The notes: a model not told the origin generated them from the letters alone. Counted from the first letter of the stretch, positions 44,298-53,812 are shown. The stretch: DNA of 64,000 nt from Cacajao melanocephalus (GCA_963573385.1 CAUYLG010048087.1:1-64000); one strand, 5' to 3'. Program-made: numbers and translations.

Positions 44298-44869
44298 TTT
44301 GTTTGTGGAATTGATAAAGCATCAGAACTGGCTTTTTGCACTGAATATGAGCACAGAAGGCTTTCTTCTCCAATAGTGAATTAATAAAGAATAAGTAGGA
44401 AAAACGTTATGAAACAATATGGTAAAATTATGGACTCTATGTATTAGGACAAAAATTGAAAAAAATAGTAGAAGGTCTTTAGTTTTACGTATGCACAATT
44501 TGACAGCGGATGATTATAGTATATTTTGTAAATTCAATAGCAAGCTCCACCACGCCCTTGAATGAAGGAAAGCAAAAAGACCATTTTTAATACGTACATG
44601 GCACCACACCCCTCTAACATGCAGCAATGGGAGAAAACCAGATTGGCGACCTGTGTATGGAATATGAACTGAGTGAAACCATCCGGAGCGGGGAGGCGTT
44701 TCTTTCAAATATCTCTTTTGCAGATAAACGAGCAGAGAGATCCTACCTCTTTTGACCAGAGATGTTGAAAAGCACAAGCAAAGTTTTTGGCTTGGTCCCT
44801 TGCCTTCCACAATGAGATAAAGTCTTAAGCCTGTAACTCTCCCTGTCCCATGGGAGTGTGCAAAGGGAG
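44298..44869. other. Upstream flank of the CpG island
   Basis: AT-rich at the left, rising in GC toward 44870. No repeat recognised. A 151-codon minus-strand ORF (44514-44969) begins inside the island and runs through this flank; it has no recognisable domain. Confidence 0.45.
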
Positions 44870-45401
44870 GGAAAATAAGCGGCGTGGGTGAGGCGTGGCG
44901 GCGCAGAACCGAGGAAGGGAGGAGAGGAGAGAGCCAGCCTCTGGCAGGAGGGCGTGGAGCCCGGTGCAAGCCAGAACAGGTCCAGCCTTCCCGCGGCCAG
45001 CGCCAGCAGCGGGAGGGGACAGGCGGGACCTGCGGGTGCAGCCCCGGGTGAGGACCAGCGGGAAGTGGCCGGCAAGAAACTCCCTTGGATCCGCCCAGAG
45101 CTGCTGGACCCTGCCCGTCCCTGTCCCAGCTCCCAGCCAGCTTGGGGGAGAAGTTTCCCGAGGACAGGTACCAGACAGATCGCGTGCCGGAGGGGACGCA
45201 GGTGTGTCGGGGTGGGGGTTAATTTGTATCTCTCGTGCCAGCCCTGGGGGGTCTCCCGTGGAGAAAGGGCTAAGGGTTTGCTCCTGGGAGAAGGGGGTCA
45301 ACTCGTTACGGAAAGGAAAAGGTGCGCAGTCAGGGTTCCTTGTCGGAAGTGGGGGTGGTCCGAGGTCCCTCAGTCTTCACCCGGGAAGAGACACCCCCTT
45401 T

Positions 45402-45417
45402 CCACGCCCCGCCCCCG
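45402..45417. promoter_or_regulatory. GC box (SP/KLF-type site)
   Basis: CCACGCCCCGCCCCCG is a GC box with overlapping CACGCCC and CCCCGCCCC cores inside the CpG island. Confidence 0.65.
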
Positions 45418-45935
45418 GGTGGCTGAGGCTGGATTCAGACAGCTCGGGGTCAGTCGGGTGGAGTACACTGGGTCCCCGAATCCACCGGCTCCCACTCGCT
45501 CCCACTCACTCCCGCTGGTTGCCGGTAGGTTGACCCTCTTTATTTCCAGCCTCTCCCACCCCCATCCCTCGCTACCCTCTGAAGAGGATTCCAGATCCCC
45601 CTGTAGACTTCTGTCCTCTCTCGGGTGGAGGTCCGAGGTCTAGCTAGTTTGGGGGTCAGTCCCGGCCTCTCTCTCCCTCCACGCCCCTCACGCCCCTGGA
45701 CACCTCCTAGACTGTGGGGCTCAGATCCCCTCCCAACCCAACCGACTGCCCCTGTCTGGCTCCTACTCTCAGGGGAGGCTTCTAGATCCCAGGGGGGTTC
45801 AGAAAATGCCGCCAGCCTGGAAGCCGGGAATCAATGGACTGCGGGGGGTGCGGTGGGGGGCACGAAAAACCAGAGAGGGGCTAGAACTCCACCTCCCCAG
45901 ACCGCCGAGGGGGCACGAGGGCAGGCCGGGGGCCT

Positions 45936-45950
45936 GGTTGCCATGGCTCC
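45936..45950. promoter_or_regulatory. RFX X-box-like site (one half strong)
   Basis: GGTTGCCATGGCTCC matches GTTGCCATGGCAAC at 12 of 14 positions; the left half is perfect, the right half carries TCC for AAC. It lies in the CpG island. Confidence 0.45.
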
Positions 45951-46027
45951 TGGTAGCAGAGCCGGGGGAGCTAGAGATGCCAGTCACGGAGGGTCCCTTC
46001 ATCCTCTTTGTGCCTCTCTCTTTCTCT

Positions 46028-46030
<3 letters not shown>

Positions 46031-46058
<28 letters not shown>
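46031..46058. repeat. T28 homopolymer inside the CpG island
   Basis: An uninterrupted run of 28 T between CTCTCCC and GGAGTGTG. No retroelement body adjoins it on either side and no target-site duplication is evident. Confidence 0.95.
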
Positions 46059-46506
46059 GGAGTGTGAGTGTGCGTGGGGAGGCAGCAGGGAGAGAGTGAT
46101 TAATTTGGAGAGCAGGGATTGGAGACGGGAGGCTGGGGAAAGCCGGCCCCTCCGTTCCCACTCTCCTGGCTCGCTGCGAGCAGCACTTTCTCAGCCAGGG
46201 CAGGGCTGGGGAATTCCTGCGAAAAACCACGGGCCGGAGGAGCCGCCGCCGCGCGGGCCCAGGTACCCCCGCCCCATACGGCGCAAAGGGTCGAGCACAG
46301 GGTGGGCGTTCGGGCTGCCGGGTCGGAAGGCGGGCAGGGGAAGGCGTGGGAGGCCAGCTGCTGAGGGCAGGTGTGCGTCGGCACGGCAGGGCGGCCGGGC
46401 GGGGAGGGAGCCCCAGGCTCTGGCCCTCATCGAAGGGCTGCAGGGTCCAGTCCCGCTCGTGGGAGCCGCGGAGCAGCCCCAGCGCCAGCAAGCGGTTGCC
46501 TGGCCA

Positions 46507-46518
46507 CGCGCGTGCGCG
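46507..46518 (-). promoter_or_regulatory. NRF1 site 1
   Basis: CGCGCGTGCGCG; the reverse complement CGCGCACGCGCG fits the NRF1 consensus YGCGCAYGCGCR at every position. The overlapping CACGCGCGTG (46505-46514) is a perfect palindrome. Confidence 0.75.
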
Positions 46519-46559
46519 ATGGCACGCTCCCGCTGGAACGCGCCGTGGGTGGGGAGATT

Positions 46560-46571
46560 TGCGCGTGCGCA
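46560..46571 (-). promoter_or_regulatory. NRF1 site 2
   Basis: TGCGCGTGCGCA; the reverse complement TGCGCACGCGCA fits YGCGCAYGCGCR at every position. It lies 53 bp from site 1 (start to start), in the same orientation, about five helical turns away, and 70 bp from the right edge of the CpG island. Confidence 0.78.
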
Positions 46572-46639
46572 TAGTGATGGGCAACTGGTGAGCCACCTGG
46601 GCTTGCTCTAGGCGGAGATTCCCGGGGCGCCCACGTCGC

Positions 46640-46855
46640 TTCGAATTCCAGCTCCACCATCACTGTGGTGTGTCACTTTGGACTAGCCATTTAACTACTC
46701 CTTCGTGCCTCAGTTTACCTTTCTCTATAATAGGGAGATTATCAATACCCTCTATATTGGGTTGTTGCAAGACTGAAATGAGATAATGCAAGTAATTTAA
46801 CACCGTGTCTGATGCATAAGTACTCAAAAGTTAGTTGTTGATGGCATTACTGTTA
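46640..46855 (+). mobile_element. MIR, plus strand, at the CpG-island edge
   Basis: TTCGAATTCCAGCTCCACCATCACTGTGGTGTGTCACTTTGGACTAGCCATTTAACTACTCCTTCGTGCCTCAGTTTACC, then GGTTGTTGCAAGACTGAAATGAGATAATGC to GCATAAGTACTCAAAAGTTAGTTG is one of the best-preserved MIRs in the window. Its tRNA-derived 5' part (TTCGAATTCC, B-box region) coincides with the end of CpG-rich DNA. Confidence 0.9.
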
Positions 46856-49053
46856 GTTAATCCTCAGTTTAATTACATATGGTGCATTCTCATTTCTCTG
46901 CATTTTTATTGAAGTCAAAATTACGCGTTTTCTAATTTTGGAGAATAATCTTAAGTAGAATATGAATATTTTTACTGCCCAGTCCAACTCCTACTAAGCT
47001 CTGGCTTGCAGCAGATTGGAAGAGAGAAACTGATCAACTACTGATAAAGTTGGCTTTTTGGTGACAAGAAAATAAAAAGTTTATTCCACAGTTTTGTTTG
47101 TAAATCTGTGTTTTCTCTTTCACCTGCAGATGTTGCAGTTGGGTTTGTCTTAATTTCAGTCTCTTTCTGAGGGACCACCCTTTGACTTTCATAATTTAAC
47201 TTGGTTATAGACCCTATGTATACCCTGGCTTTCTATTTTATGGCCTTAAGTGCTGCAGGGGATTTACCTTAGTAATGGCAGAGTGTAGTGTATAATCATT
47301 CCTTGCAAGCTCCTGAATATTGTAAGCAAATATGGAGACAAATAGTTATTACTGGGTGGGTGTGAGTACTGGCTATGGCAGCTCATTAAAATCTCTTTCA
47401 GGGCATGTTTGTACCCACTTCACTGCAGAAGCACAGGACTATGATGATGAATATGTGTTTTCCAGATTGCTATTTTTTGCATCTAGATTTATGGATTATT
47501 TTCTTTAAAGAAAAAGATATAGGTATTTATTGATTCCTCATGGTTATATAGTGCTTCAATCTATCTGCTGATAAGCAAACTGTATACTTTATGGGCCTAA
47601 CTGTAGGTCTAAGAGGAGTTGATGTTGCACATATCATCTTATTACATGAATTGGTTTAAAACAAATTTTAAAAATCATTTTATTATCAAAATATAAAGGT
47701 TTCTTGGTGAACTTGAGGCAAGTAAAGCCAGGCAGATGTCACCATCACATAGTGACCTTTACAAAACAGAGCTCACCCAGAAAAACATTTGCTGGATTTT
47801 ATAGTTTCTTCTGAAGTCTTTGAAGATAGGAAGTTATTTGCCCCAAAATTCCTTGTTGAAATAATTTAGCCTGATTCGCTTTTATGGAAAATTAAGGGTG
47901 ATCAAGATGATTTAACATTCTTGTATTTTTTAACTGATAAAGGAAAATTAAGTAATAGAGGGGAACTAATGGTGTCAGATTTGAAGGAATGATTGTCAGG
48001 AAATACTGAGAGTATCACTTCAGGTAGTAGTGTTTGGCTTTTGCAAGACAGCCCTCTCATACTCACTGTGAATATGTCATCTTTAAAAGGTACCTTGAGA
48101 AATTAGTGTGACAGCTTGTCTGAAATTCATGTGATCATTTACATATTGTTTCCCAGGAGCTTTGGCATTAAATGTTTCATTTATTGGAAATTATTTTGCC
48201 CTTTGATTTATGACAGCCAACCGTGCAGTAGAGCCTAATGTATTTTAGAAACAATAAAATTCGCTTTTCACCATTTTGTATTTTCCCTAAAAATCTAGCA
48301 GCAATGCACTTGGAATACATATCTTAGTCCAGAGACAAATGGTAAGAGTAGAAAAACACGACAGACTGGGAGGTGTTGAATCCCGAATTTGGGAACCTAA
48401 TTGAAATGCAAAGGTATAATCAAGAGAATGAACTTGTCTCTGTAATAAGGTTGTTTTCAGTGATGTACTATATTATCTGATTCAATCAGTGTTCCTTGTT
48501 TTTTCAAACCAAGATTGAGAATAGTATATTTTCAATTATGAACATTTTGATTACAGCTTCATTCTAACTAATTCAGTCTGAAGAGAATGCAATTATTATG
48601 GTGATTTACATACAATATGCTAAGTTAACACAGCTAATGAGTGAAAGCATAATATTCTTTCTATTCGTTCCAGGAAAAATATTGTGCTAAGCATTCTTTC
48701 AAAGAAAAGATTACATTATTCACCAGCATTTTATGTCTACCTACAAGTATTATTGGCATTGAGCCATTTTCTCTGCTATTAAAGTGAAATCTCTTATATT
48801 TTGGTGATCATATTCCTTTCCTCCCTCCCCTTGGGGGAGGCTGGAAACAATTTTCAATTTAATTAGATTTGCTGCTTTCTTTTTTCTGTACATCTTTATC
48901 TGAGGAAAGATTCTGTATTTTCTAATTTTGGAGGCTGCTTAACACCTTAAACATTACTAATTACTGCAGTTTATTTTATGTGTGTCACAATAGTGTAGTT
49001 AGTTAATTATAGCTTTCTTATTAGCACCACGTAGAGAATAATGAATTACACAT

Positions 49054-49070
49054 CCCTTTGATCAAAAGGG
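49054..49070. promoter_or_regulatory. Palindromic TCF/LEF-like site
   Basis: CCCTTTGATCAAAAGGG contains CTTTGATC on the plus strand and CTTTTGATC on the minus strand sharing one GATC centre; CCTTTGATC is a strong TCF/LEF match. Confidence 0.45.
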
Positions 49071-49221
49071 ATTTAAGTTTATCTGCTGAGAATAAAAGTG
49101 TTATTGTGTTACTGAAAGTCACTATAATTTTCCCAAGAAACAAATTGGTTGGAATTCTGTATCACTGGGTTAGGAAGCTCGATAAATGAGTCGGATTGAT
49201 CACAAAGTAGAGTACAGCTGT

Positions 49222-49236
49222 GGTTGCTTGGCAACC
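49222..49236. promoter_or_regulatory. RFX X-box
   Basis: GGTTGCTTGGCAACC: perfect inverted halves GGTTGC/GCAACC around TTG, matching the RFX-family X-box (GTTGCY..RGCAAC). Confidence 0.6.
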
Positions 49237-49533
49237 TGACATTATTCTGCAATTTCTGGTATATTTATCCAGTAAACTAGAAAATTCTGTTTTGTTAACG
49301 AATGTTTTAAGTCAGTACACAAATAGACCATAACTAATTGAGATTTTGTGTGTTGTGGATAAAAAATGATCCTGCTTAACTTCTCATTGTGTTTAGATAA
49401 TAAAAATACAAAGGGACATATTCTGTTTTCAATTTTAAGACTTTTCCCTGAAATGTTGACTTCGCTTTCACATAATTTATTCCTAGCAGAAGAATACTAC
49501 TTGTATATCTCTTTGGAAGTCAAATTATTAGGG

Positions 49534-49577
49534 GTGTGTGTGTGTGTGTGTGTGTCTGTGTGTGTGTGCATGTGTGA
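49534..49577. repeat. (TG)n microsatellite
   Basis: TGTGTG over ~44 bp with single TCTG and GCATG interruptions. Confidence 0.92.
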
Positions 49578-49869
49578 TGTTTATACACATAATTTCAATA
49601 ACAATCACAACTAGCGTTTGAGGTGAGATGAATTCTCAAAACTCATGGTTTGCTAATTGAACTGAGAATCTGGTAAATTTAGGATGGTATATATATCCAA
49701 TTCAAATCATGCTGGCAGATGATGATAAGAATAATAAATGCATTGAACTTGGCCAATGTATAAATATACTTTTTGCTTTAACCAGCATTTCTTATCCTGG
49801 TAGTCTTATAACTTTCTCTCTTCTAATGTTTGGCTGCAACTTATTTCCCCTATGGTTGTGGAAATAGGA
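49578..49869. other. Spacer, nothing recognised
   Basis: ~290 bp with no assigned feature. Confidence 0.5.
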
Positions 49870-50047
49870 GCTCTGTTGCCCATCTTCTATTTCACCTCTT
49901 CCTAACTCCAGGGACTACGCCATTTTGCTGTACAACCTATGAATTTTATTGTGCATCGCAATTCCCTTCTCAGATTGTAAACTCCTTGAGGTCACACATT
50001 TCCTTTTATGCATCTCATAAACTCTTAAAGTGTCTGGCACAGTGGGA
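49870..50047 (+). mobile_element. L2 3' end, plus strand
   Basis: CAATTCCCTTCTCAGATTGTAAACTCCTTGAGGTCACACATTTCC..TCATAAACTCTTAAAGTGTCTGGCACAGTGG is the L2 3' end, cut off just before its terminal repeat. Confidence 0.82.
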
Positions 50048-50059
50048 AGCAAACTGATG

Positions 50060-50295
50060 TGGTGGTTATGTGCACTGACTATAAAAGTCAGGCTGCCAGG
50101 GTTCAAAATCTAAGTCTGTCAGTTTGCAGGTGTGTGGCATTGGCTTAGTCATTTTGACCTCTCTAAGAGAATAATTTCTTCCTTAAAAATGGGAATAGCC
50201 ATACCTACCTCCTGTGTGTTCTTGTGGACATTATATAAGGCAATCTATGCAGACAGCTTAGTAGCACTTATTAAGTGCTCAATAAATTTTGGCTT
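50060..50295 (+). mobile_element. MIR, plus strand, near full length
   Basis: ATGTGGTGGTTATGTGCACTGACTATAAAAGTCAGGCTGCCAGGGTTCAAAATC..CCTTAAAAATGGGAATAGCCATACCTACCTCC..GTAGCACTTATTAAGTGCTCAATAAATTTTGG covers MIR from its tRNA-like head to the L2-like tail. Confidence 0.92.
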
Positions 50296-50526
50296 TTTCT
50301 TGTAGTCATAATTATCCTTCTATGTCATGCTCAGTATGTGAATGGACAAAGATAGAGGGATAGTGTGTGTGTGTGTATCCATGTTTATCTGAATAAGTGT
50401 GAGCCATGATCAATGGTGGTGTCAAATGGAAAACTGTTGATTCCTACATTAATTATATGCACATAGGCCAATAGTGATTGTTTCACACATTTAAAAGATT
50501 TTCTGAATAAGTTATTTTTAGGCTTG

Positions 50527-50698
50527 GCTGAAATCAGAAACATCTGGAGAGTTCTTTAGAACTACCAACCCAAATCAATTCAATTACAATCTCTGTGGAT
50601 GGTGACCAGGAATCTGGATTTTTGAAAAATTCTAGTTTTCAAAAACTAGATCCATGGTACATTAACACACCCTAATGTACCATGATGGTTGAGAACCA
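50527..50698 (-). mobile_element. MER5-like element, minus strand, with two internal hairpins
   Basis: GAAATCAGAAACATCTGGAGAGTTCTTTAG..CCAGGAATCTGGATTTTTGAAAA..CCTAATGTACCATGATGGTTGAGAACCACC corresponds to antisense MER5 (CAGAATCACCTGGAG..GAGAATTTGCATTTCTAAC..GAGAACCACTG). The part before the terminal repeat contains two perfect inverted repeats that the family does not have. Confidence 0.65.
50631..50684. repeat. Two adjacent perfect inverted repeats
   Basis: Hairpin 1: TCTAGTTTT (50631-50639) and AAAACTAGA (50642-50650), 2 nt loop. Hairpin 2: CATGGTACATTA (50653-50664) and TAATGTACCATG (50673-50684), loop ACACACCC. Both stems are perfect (9 and 12 bp) and only 2 nt separate the hairpins. 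Confidence 0.95.
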
Positions 50699-50894
50699 CC
50701 ACCTTAGACTTGGGTAGGTCTTCCATAAGATTGTGTTGGGCTAAGGCATTGGTTCACAGTTACCTTGGTGTCATGAAATGTGGCTGGAAAGAGAAAAAGC
50801 TTTGGCAAACTTCTGAGGTTTTTCTTACTAATTTTCTTGGTTTAAATAGCACTTTATTGTCTGAAGATCTCAAATGTGCTTTTCATTTGCTGTG
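50699..50894. other. Spacer
   Basis: No assigned feature; the 79-codon plus ORF here has no domain. Confidence 0.5.
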
Positions 50895-51050
50895 TATAAT
50901 TTCATTTTTCAACCAAACGGCTCTGTGAAAATGGTAGGAAAGAAGTAATTATCCTGATTTTGCAGATGAATGGAGTGAGCTACACTGAAATTAAATGATT
51001 TGACTAGATTCATATATTTAGAACAGGCCCAGATAACAAGATTCATAACA
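50895..51050 (-). mobile_element. MIR fragment, minus strand
   Basis: TAATTATCCTGATTTTGCAGATGAATGGAGTGAGCTACACTGAAATTAAATGATTTGACTAG resembles antisense MIR (ATTATCCCCATTTTACAGATGAGGAAACTGAGG..TTAAGTAACTTGCC). Confidence 0.65.
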
Positions 51051-51400
51051 AGATTCGTGTGACTTTGGGGTTTTGAACATTTCTGTGTTTTGCCTGCAGA
51101 CTTTCAATGAGGTAGGGAGAGTTATTGTTTTTGGACCAAAATACTATGTAAGAAAAACCTGTAAAAATGAGACGTTCATCCTTTTTCTGGATATAATTGT
51201 GCAGTGTAAAGAAAAACAGTTTTTTTTTTAAATTTCTAAGAAAAGACCCCATAGTCTATAAAGGATTCAAACCAATGTCCCTTGGACTTTGAACCCAGCT
51301 TGTATAAATATTTCATTTGGCCCAAAGAATAAATTTCAGCTAATATTTAAAAACTAGAGATTTCATGTAAAAATTCATATTTCTGACTTATTTTAAAAGG
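51051..51400. other. Spacer, nothing recognised
   Basis: ~350 bp with no assigned feature. Confidence 0.5.
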
Positions 51401-51570
51401 CTTGATGTTCTCACAGTATTGGACCTGAATGACCAGGTGGCAGAACCAAGTGGTTTGAACCAAGTGGTTTGTCCCCTTGATGTTCTCAAAACAGATCTTC
51501 TCTGGGTAAAATGAAGTTTCCTCTCACTTTCACTTTGTTTGATATATATTCCTCTCACCTTCACTTTGTT
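51401..51570. repeat. Cluster of three short direct duplications
   Basis: CTTGATGTTCTCA at 51401-51413 and 51476-51488; AACCAAGTGGTTTG twice in tandem at 51444-51457 and 51458-51471; CCTCTCACTTTCACTTTGTT at 51520-51539 and 51551-51570 (one mismatch). Confidence 0.9.
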
Positions 51571-52924
51571 CCTTTCTTTTATATAGATCATACTCCAAAG
51601 GGGTCACCAAGGGAAGTTAAAGACGGGCCCACATCGCTTTGGATGGGATTAGGAAAAGCCCACAAGGGCTGCTGAAGCTCATCTGGAGCTGTTATTGTCC
51701 CTTGTTCTGAAGGGACAGTGGGAAGGTGAAGTTCTTGGAAGGAGGTGGGAGCAGTAGCTCTGGAGGAGGGCGGTCAGGTAGGACCTATAGTTTTTGGTAG
51801 AGGAACATAACTACTGTCAAATCACAAGACAGTGTTCTGCTTCTGCCCTAAGATCTCCAGCTGCTTCTTCATCAAGGCAGTAAGAGGGTAAGGGAACCTG
51901 ATTAGAGTGGTTTGTGTATGTCAGTTCTCCCAGAGCAGAGCTGGATGGAGGCAGGCAGAAAATGGATCTGAATCTGGGAAGTGCATGAGAATACCTAGCA
52001 CATCTTGAGGGGTTTACATTTGTGGAACATGAGTTCCTCAAGATGGGAAAAGGGAAAGCTTGAATTGCCAAAAGCAGTATAAAATTGGGAATGACCAAGT
52101 TTGTATTTAGGGCCATCTTCACCACTTTTTCTTTGTCATTCCTTTCTTCTCCCTTCTTTCATTGTCCGCGGTGGGTGTGCTCACATTCATTGGCGGGTTT
52201 CAGCTGGGACTTTTAAACTTCAAAATAAATTTGTCCATTCTCTTGCATTATCTCTGCTTCCTAAGATGAGAGCTGACATAGCAGACAGAATAATATAAAA
52301 GATGTATTCCAGCTTCTATGGTAACGGGTTTGCATTTTCAGCAGAGGTTCCTCCCTAACAAAAGCTTTTGCTGTAAGTGGTGATTCTACTGGGAGGGATT
52401 GTAGTTACGATGCCTGGGAAAGTGGAGATACCCTCAAATGTCAGTCTGGCCCCTGAAAGTCATGTAACCTGGATGCCTGGCTCTCTGGAGGAAGCATCCT
52501 TCTTCTTTGCTATAGTTGTATCAGAACAAGGATGATGAAGCAATAGACCAGGATGCACTGGTTGCATCCTGATGTGAGGAATTTTTGTTTCCAGGGGCTA
52601 AGCGATGCATTTCCCAGAGTAATAGAATGTAAGTGCATAAAAAAATAATGTGGGGATTTTGGTGATCTGTTGCTGTTAGAGTTATTGGAAATTCAGTTTT
52701 TTATTGTGTTGAAAACCTTGCTAAAAACTGTAAAGTGACAGAATATTAGCTTATTATGGGATGCCTTATGTATTGGTTATGTTCAAAAGAGATAACACAC
52801 CTCATGTGCAAAAGGTTCAGGGGGAAGATAAATACTGACCTTTTCCAAGACTCTGATACTGGATGCTGCATTTCCAGCCATTTGGAAGATTGCCTCTGAA
52901 GATTTCTATTTTTAAAAAAATCAT
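51571..52924. other. 1.35 kb, nothing recognised
   Basis: GC slightly above the local average in 51600-52000. No repeat family identified. A 102-codon minus ORF (51817-52125) shows no domain and no supporting context. Confidence 0.45.
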
Positions 52925-53175
52925 AATATCTTACATTATTTGAGTGCTTTATTCTTTTTAGAAAATTTTTCCATGTCATCTTATCTGACTTTTACAATAA
53001 CATAGTGAACAAAAAGAAACAAGTTGCTAGCCCATTTTATAGATGAAAAAATTGATGCAAGATCAAATAGTGGGCTTCACCACTATTTCAAAGTACCTAA
53101 AGTGGTGAAAATTAGAATTAAATCTTAGATATCTTAATATATAACCCAGTTCATAGCCCACTCTATTGCTTTCAG
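52925..53175 (-). mobile_element. MIR, minus strand
   Basis: TTTGAGTGCTTTATTC..CATCTTATCTGACTTTTACAATAACATAGTG..CCCATTTTATAGATGAAAAAATTGATGC..ATTAGAATTAAATCTTAG..CAGTTCATAGCCCACTCTATTGCTTTC matches antisense MIR along its length. Confidence 0.7.
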
Positions 53176-53547
53176 GTTTTCTTTTCTTTCTTTTTTTCTA
53201 TCTTTTCTTTTTTCTTTTTTTTTGTGTATGTGTGTTTTGTTTTGTTTTGTTTTTGGAGACAGGGTCTGGCTTTGTTGCCCAGGCTGGAGTGCAATGGTAC
53301 AGTCATGGCTCAGTGCAACCTCGAACTTCTGGGCTCAAGTGATTCTCTAAACTCAGCCTCCCAAAGTGCTGGGACTACAGGCAGGCACCATCATGACTGG
53401 CTAATTTTAATTTTTTGTTTGTTTGTTTGTAAAGATGAGGTTTCACTATGTTGTCCAGGCTGGTTTCAAATTCCTGGCCTTAAGTGATTCTCCTGCCTCC
53501 CCCTCCCAAAGTGCTGGGATTATAGGCATGAGCCGCCAGGCACAGCC
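53176..53547 (-). mobile_element. AluJ-type Alu, minus strand, with a long T/CT-rich tail
   Basis: Tail 53176-53254 is CTTT/TTTTG repeats. Body from GGAGACAGGGTCTGGCTTTGTTGCCCAGGCTGG to GGATTATAGGCATGAGCCGCCAGGCACAGCC. An internal block is unusual (CTCTAAACTCAGCCTCCCAAAGTGCTGGGACTACAGG), joining left-arm text to a right-arm-like phrase. Confidence 0.92.
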
Positions 53548-53752
53548 AGATTTCCTTTTTAAAAGAAAAGGGCAACATTGTATAACTGATGGTGATTTTT
53601 TCAAAGGTAATCTAGAATCACTGTATAAACTGAGAGCTATCTACGGGAAAAATTGAGAATGTTACCAGTTATATTCCAAGGGTTGAATGTAGTCCTGGCC
53701 AAAGATAGGGAGATAGACTTTTCCAAAGCATCCTGAATTCTATGATACATGT
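53548..53752. other. Spacer
   Basis: No assigned feature. Confidence 0.5.
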
Positions 53753-53753
53753 T

Positions 53754-53784
<31 letters not shown>

Positions 53785-53812
53785 GTGTGTGTGTGGTGTG
53801 TGTGTGTGTGTA
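53753..53812. repeat. (GT)n microsatellite, ~60 bp
   Basis: TGTGTG throughout with single GC and GGTG interruptions. Confidence 0.95.

Larger units (their letters stand above)
44870..46640. promoter_or_regulatory. CpG island, probable TATA-less promoter and first-exon region of an unidentified gene
   Basis: GC content and CpG density rise sharply at about 44880 (GGCGTGGGTGAGGCGTGGCGGCGC) and stay high to 46640, in contrast to the AT-rich DNA on both sides. CpGs are densest at 44880-45215 and 46140-46640. It contains a GC box, two perfect NRF1-type sites and an RFX-like half site, and I see no convincing TATA box. Donor-like CAG|GT sequences occur on the plus strand at 45167/45168 (CAG|GTACCA), 45200/45202 (CAG|GTGTGT) and 46262/46263 (CAG|GTACCC). 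These would allow a rightward first exon, but leftward or bidirectional initiation is equally possible. Open frames up to 328 codons reflect few stops in GC-rich DNA. I do not recognise the gene. Confidence 0.85.
46856..49533. other. 2.7 kb repeat-poor flank of the CpG island
   Basis: No interspersed repeat was recognised on either strand. AT-rich with many TAATTA-type words. Holds a palindromic TCF/LEF-like site (49054-49070) and an RFX X-box (49222-49236). Likely intron or promoter-proximal flank. Confidence 0.5.

Noticed and set aside
44514..44969. 151-codon minus-strand ORF leaving the CpG island
   Set aside because: It extends into ordinary AT-rich DNA, which is mildly unusual, but there is no domain and nothing else supports coding.
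44888..45643. 251-codon plus-strand frame, with 212- and 158-codon frames overlapping on both strands
   Set aside because: All are Arg/Pro/Ser/Gly-rich as expected from CpG-island base composition. No domain, and no reason to prefer one frame.
46031..46058. T28 as the tail of a minus-strand retrocopy
   Set aside because: The adjoining sequence is CpG-island DNA with no retroelement body and no flanking duplication.
45625..46611. 328-codon plus-strand open frame in the CpG island
   Set aside because: GC-rich DNA has few stop codons. The frame translates through the T28 tract into poly-Phe, shows no domain, and other long frames overlap it on both strands.
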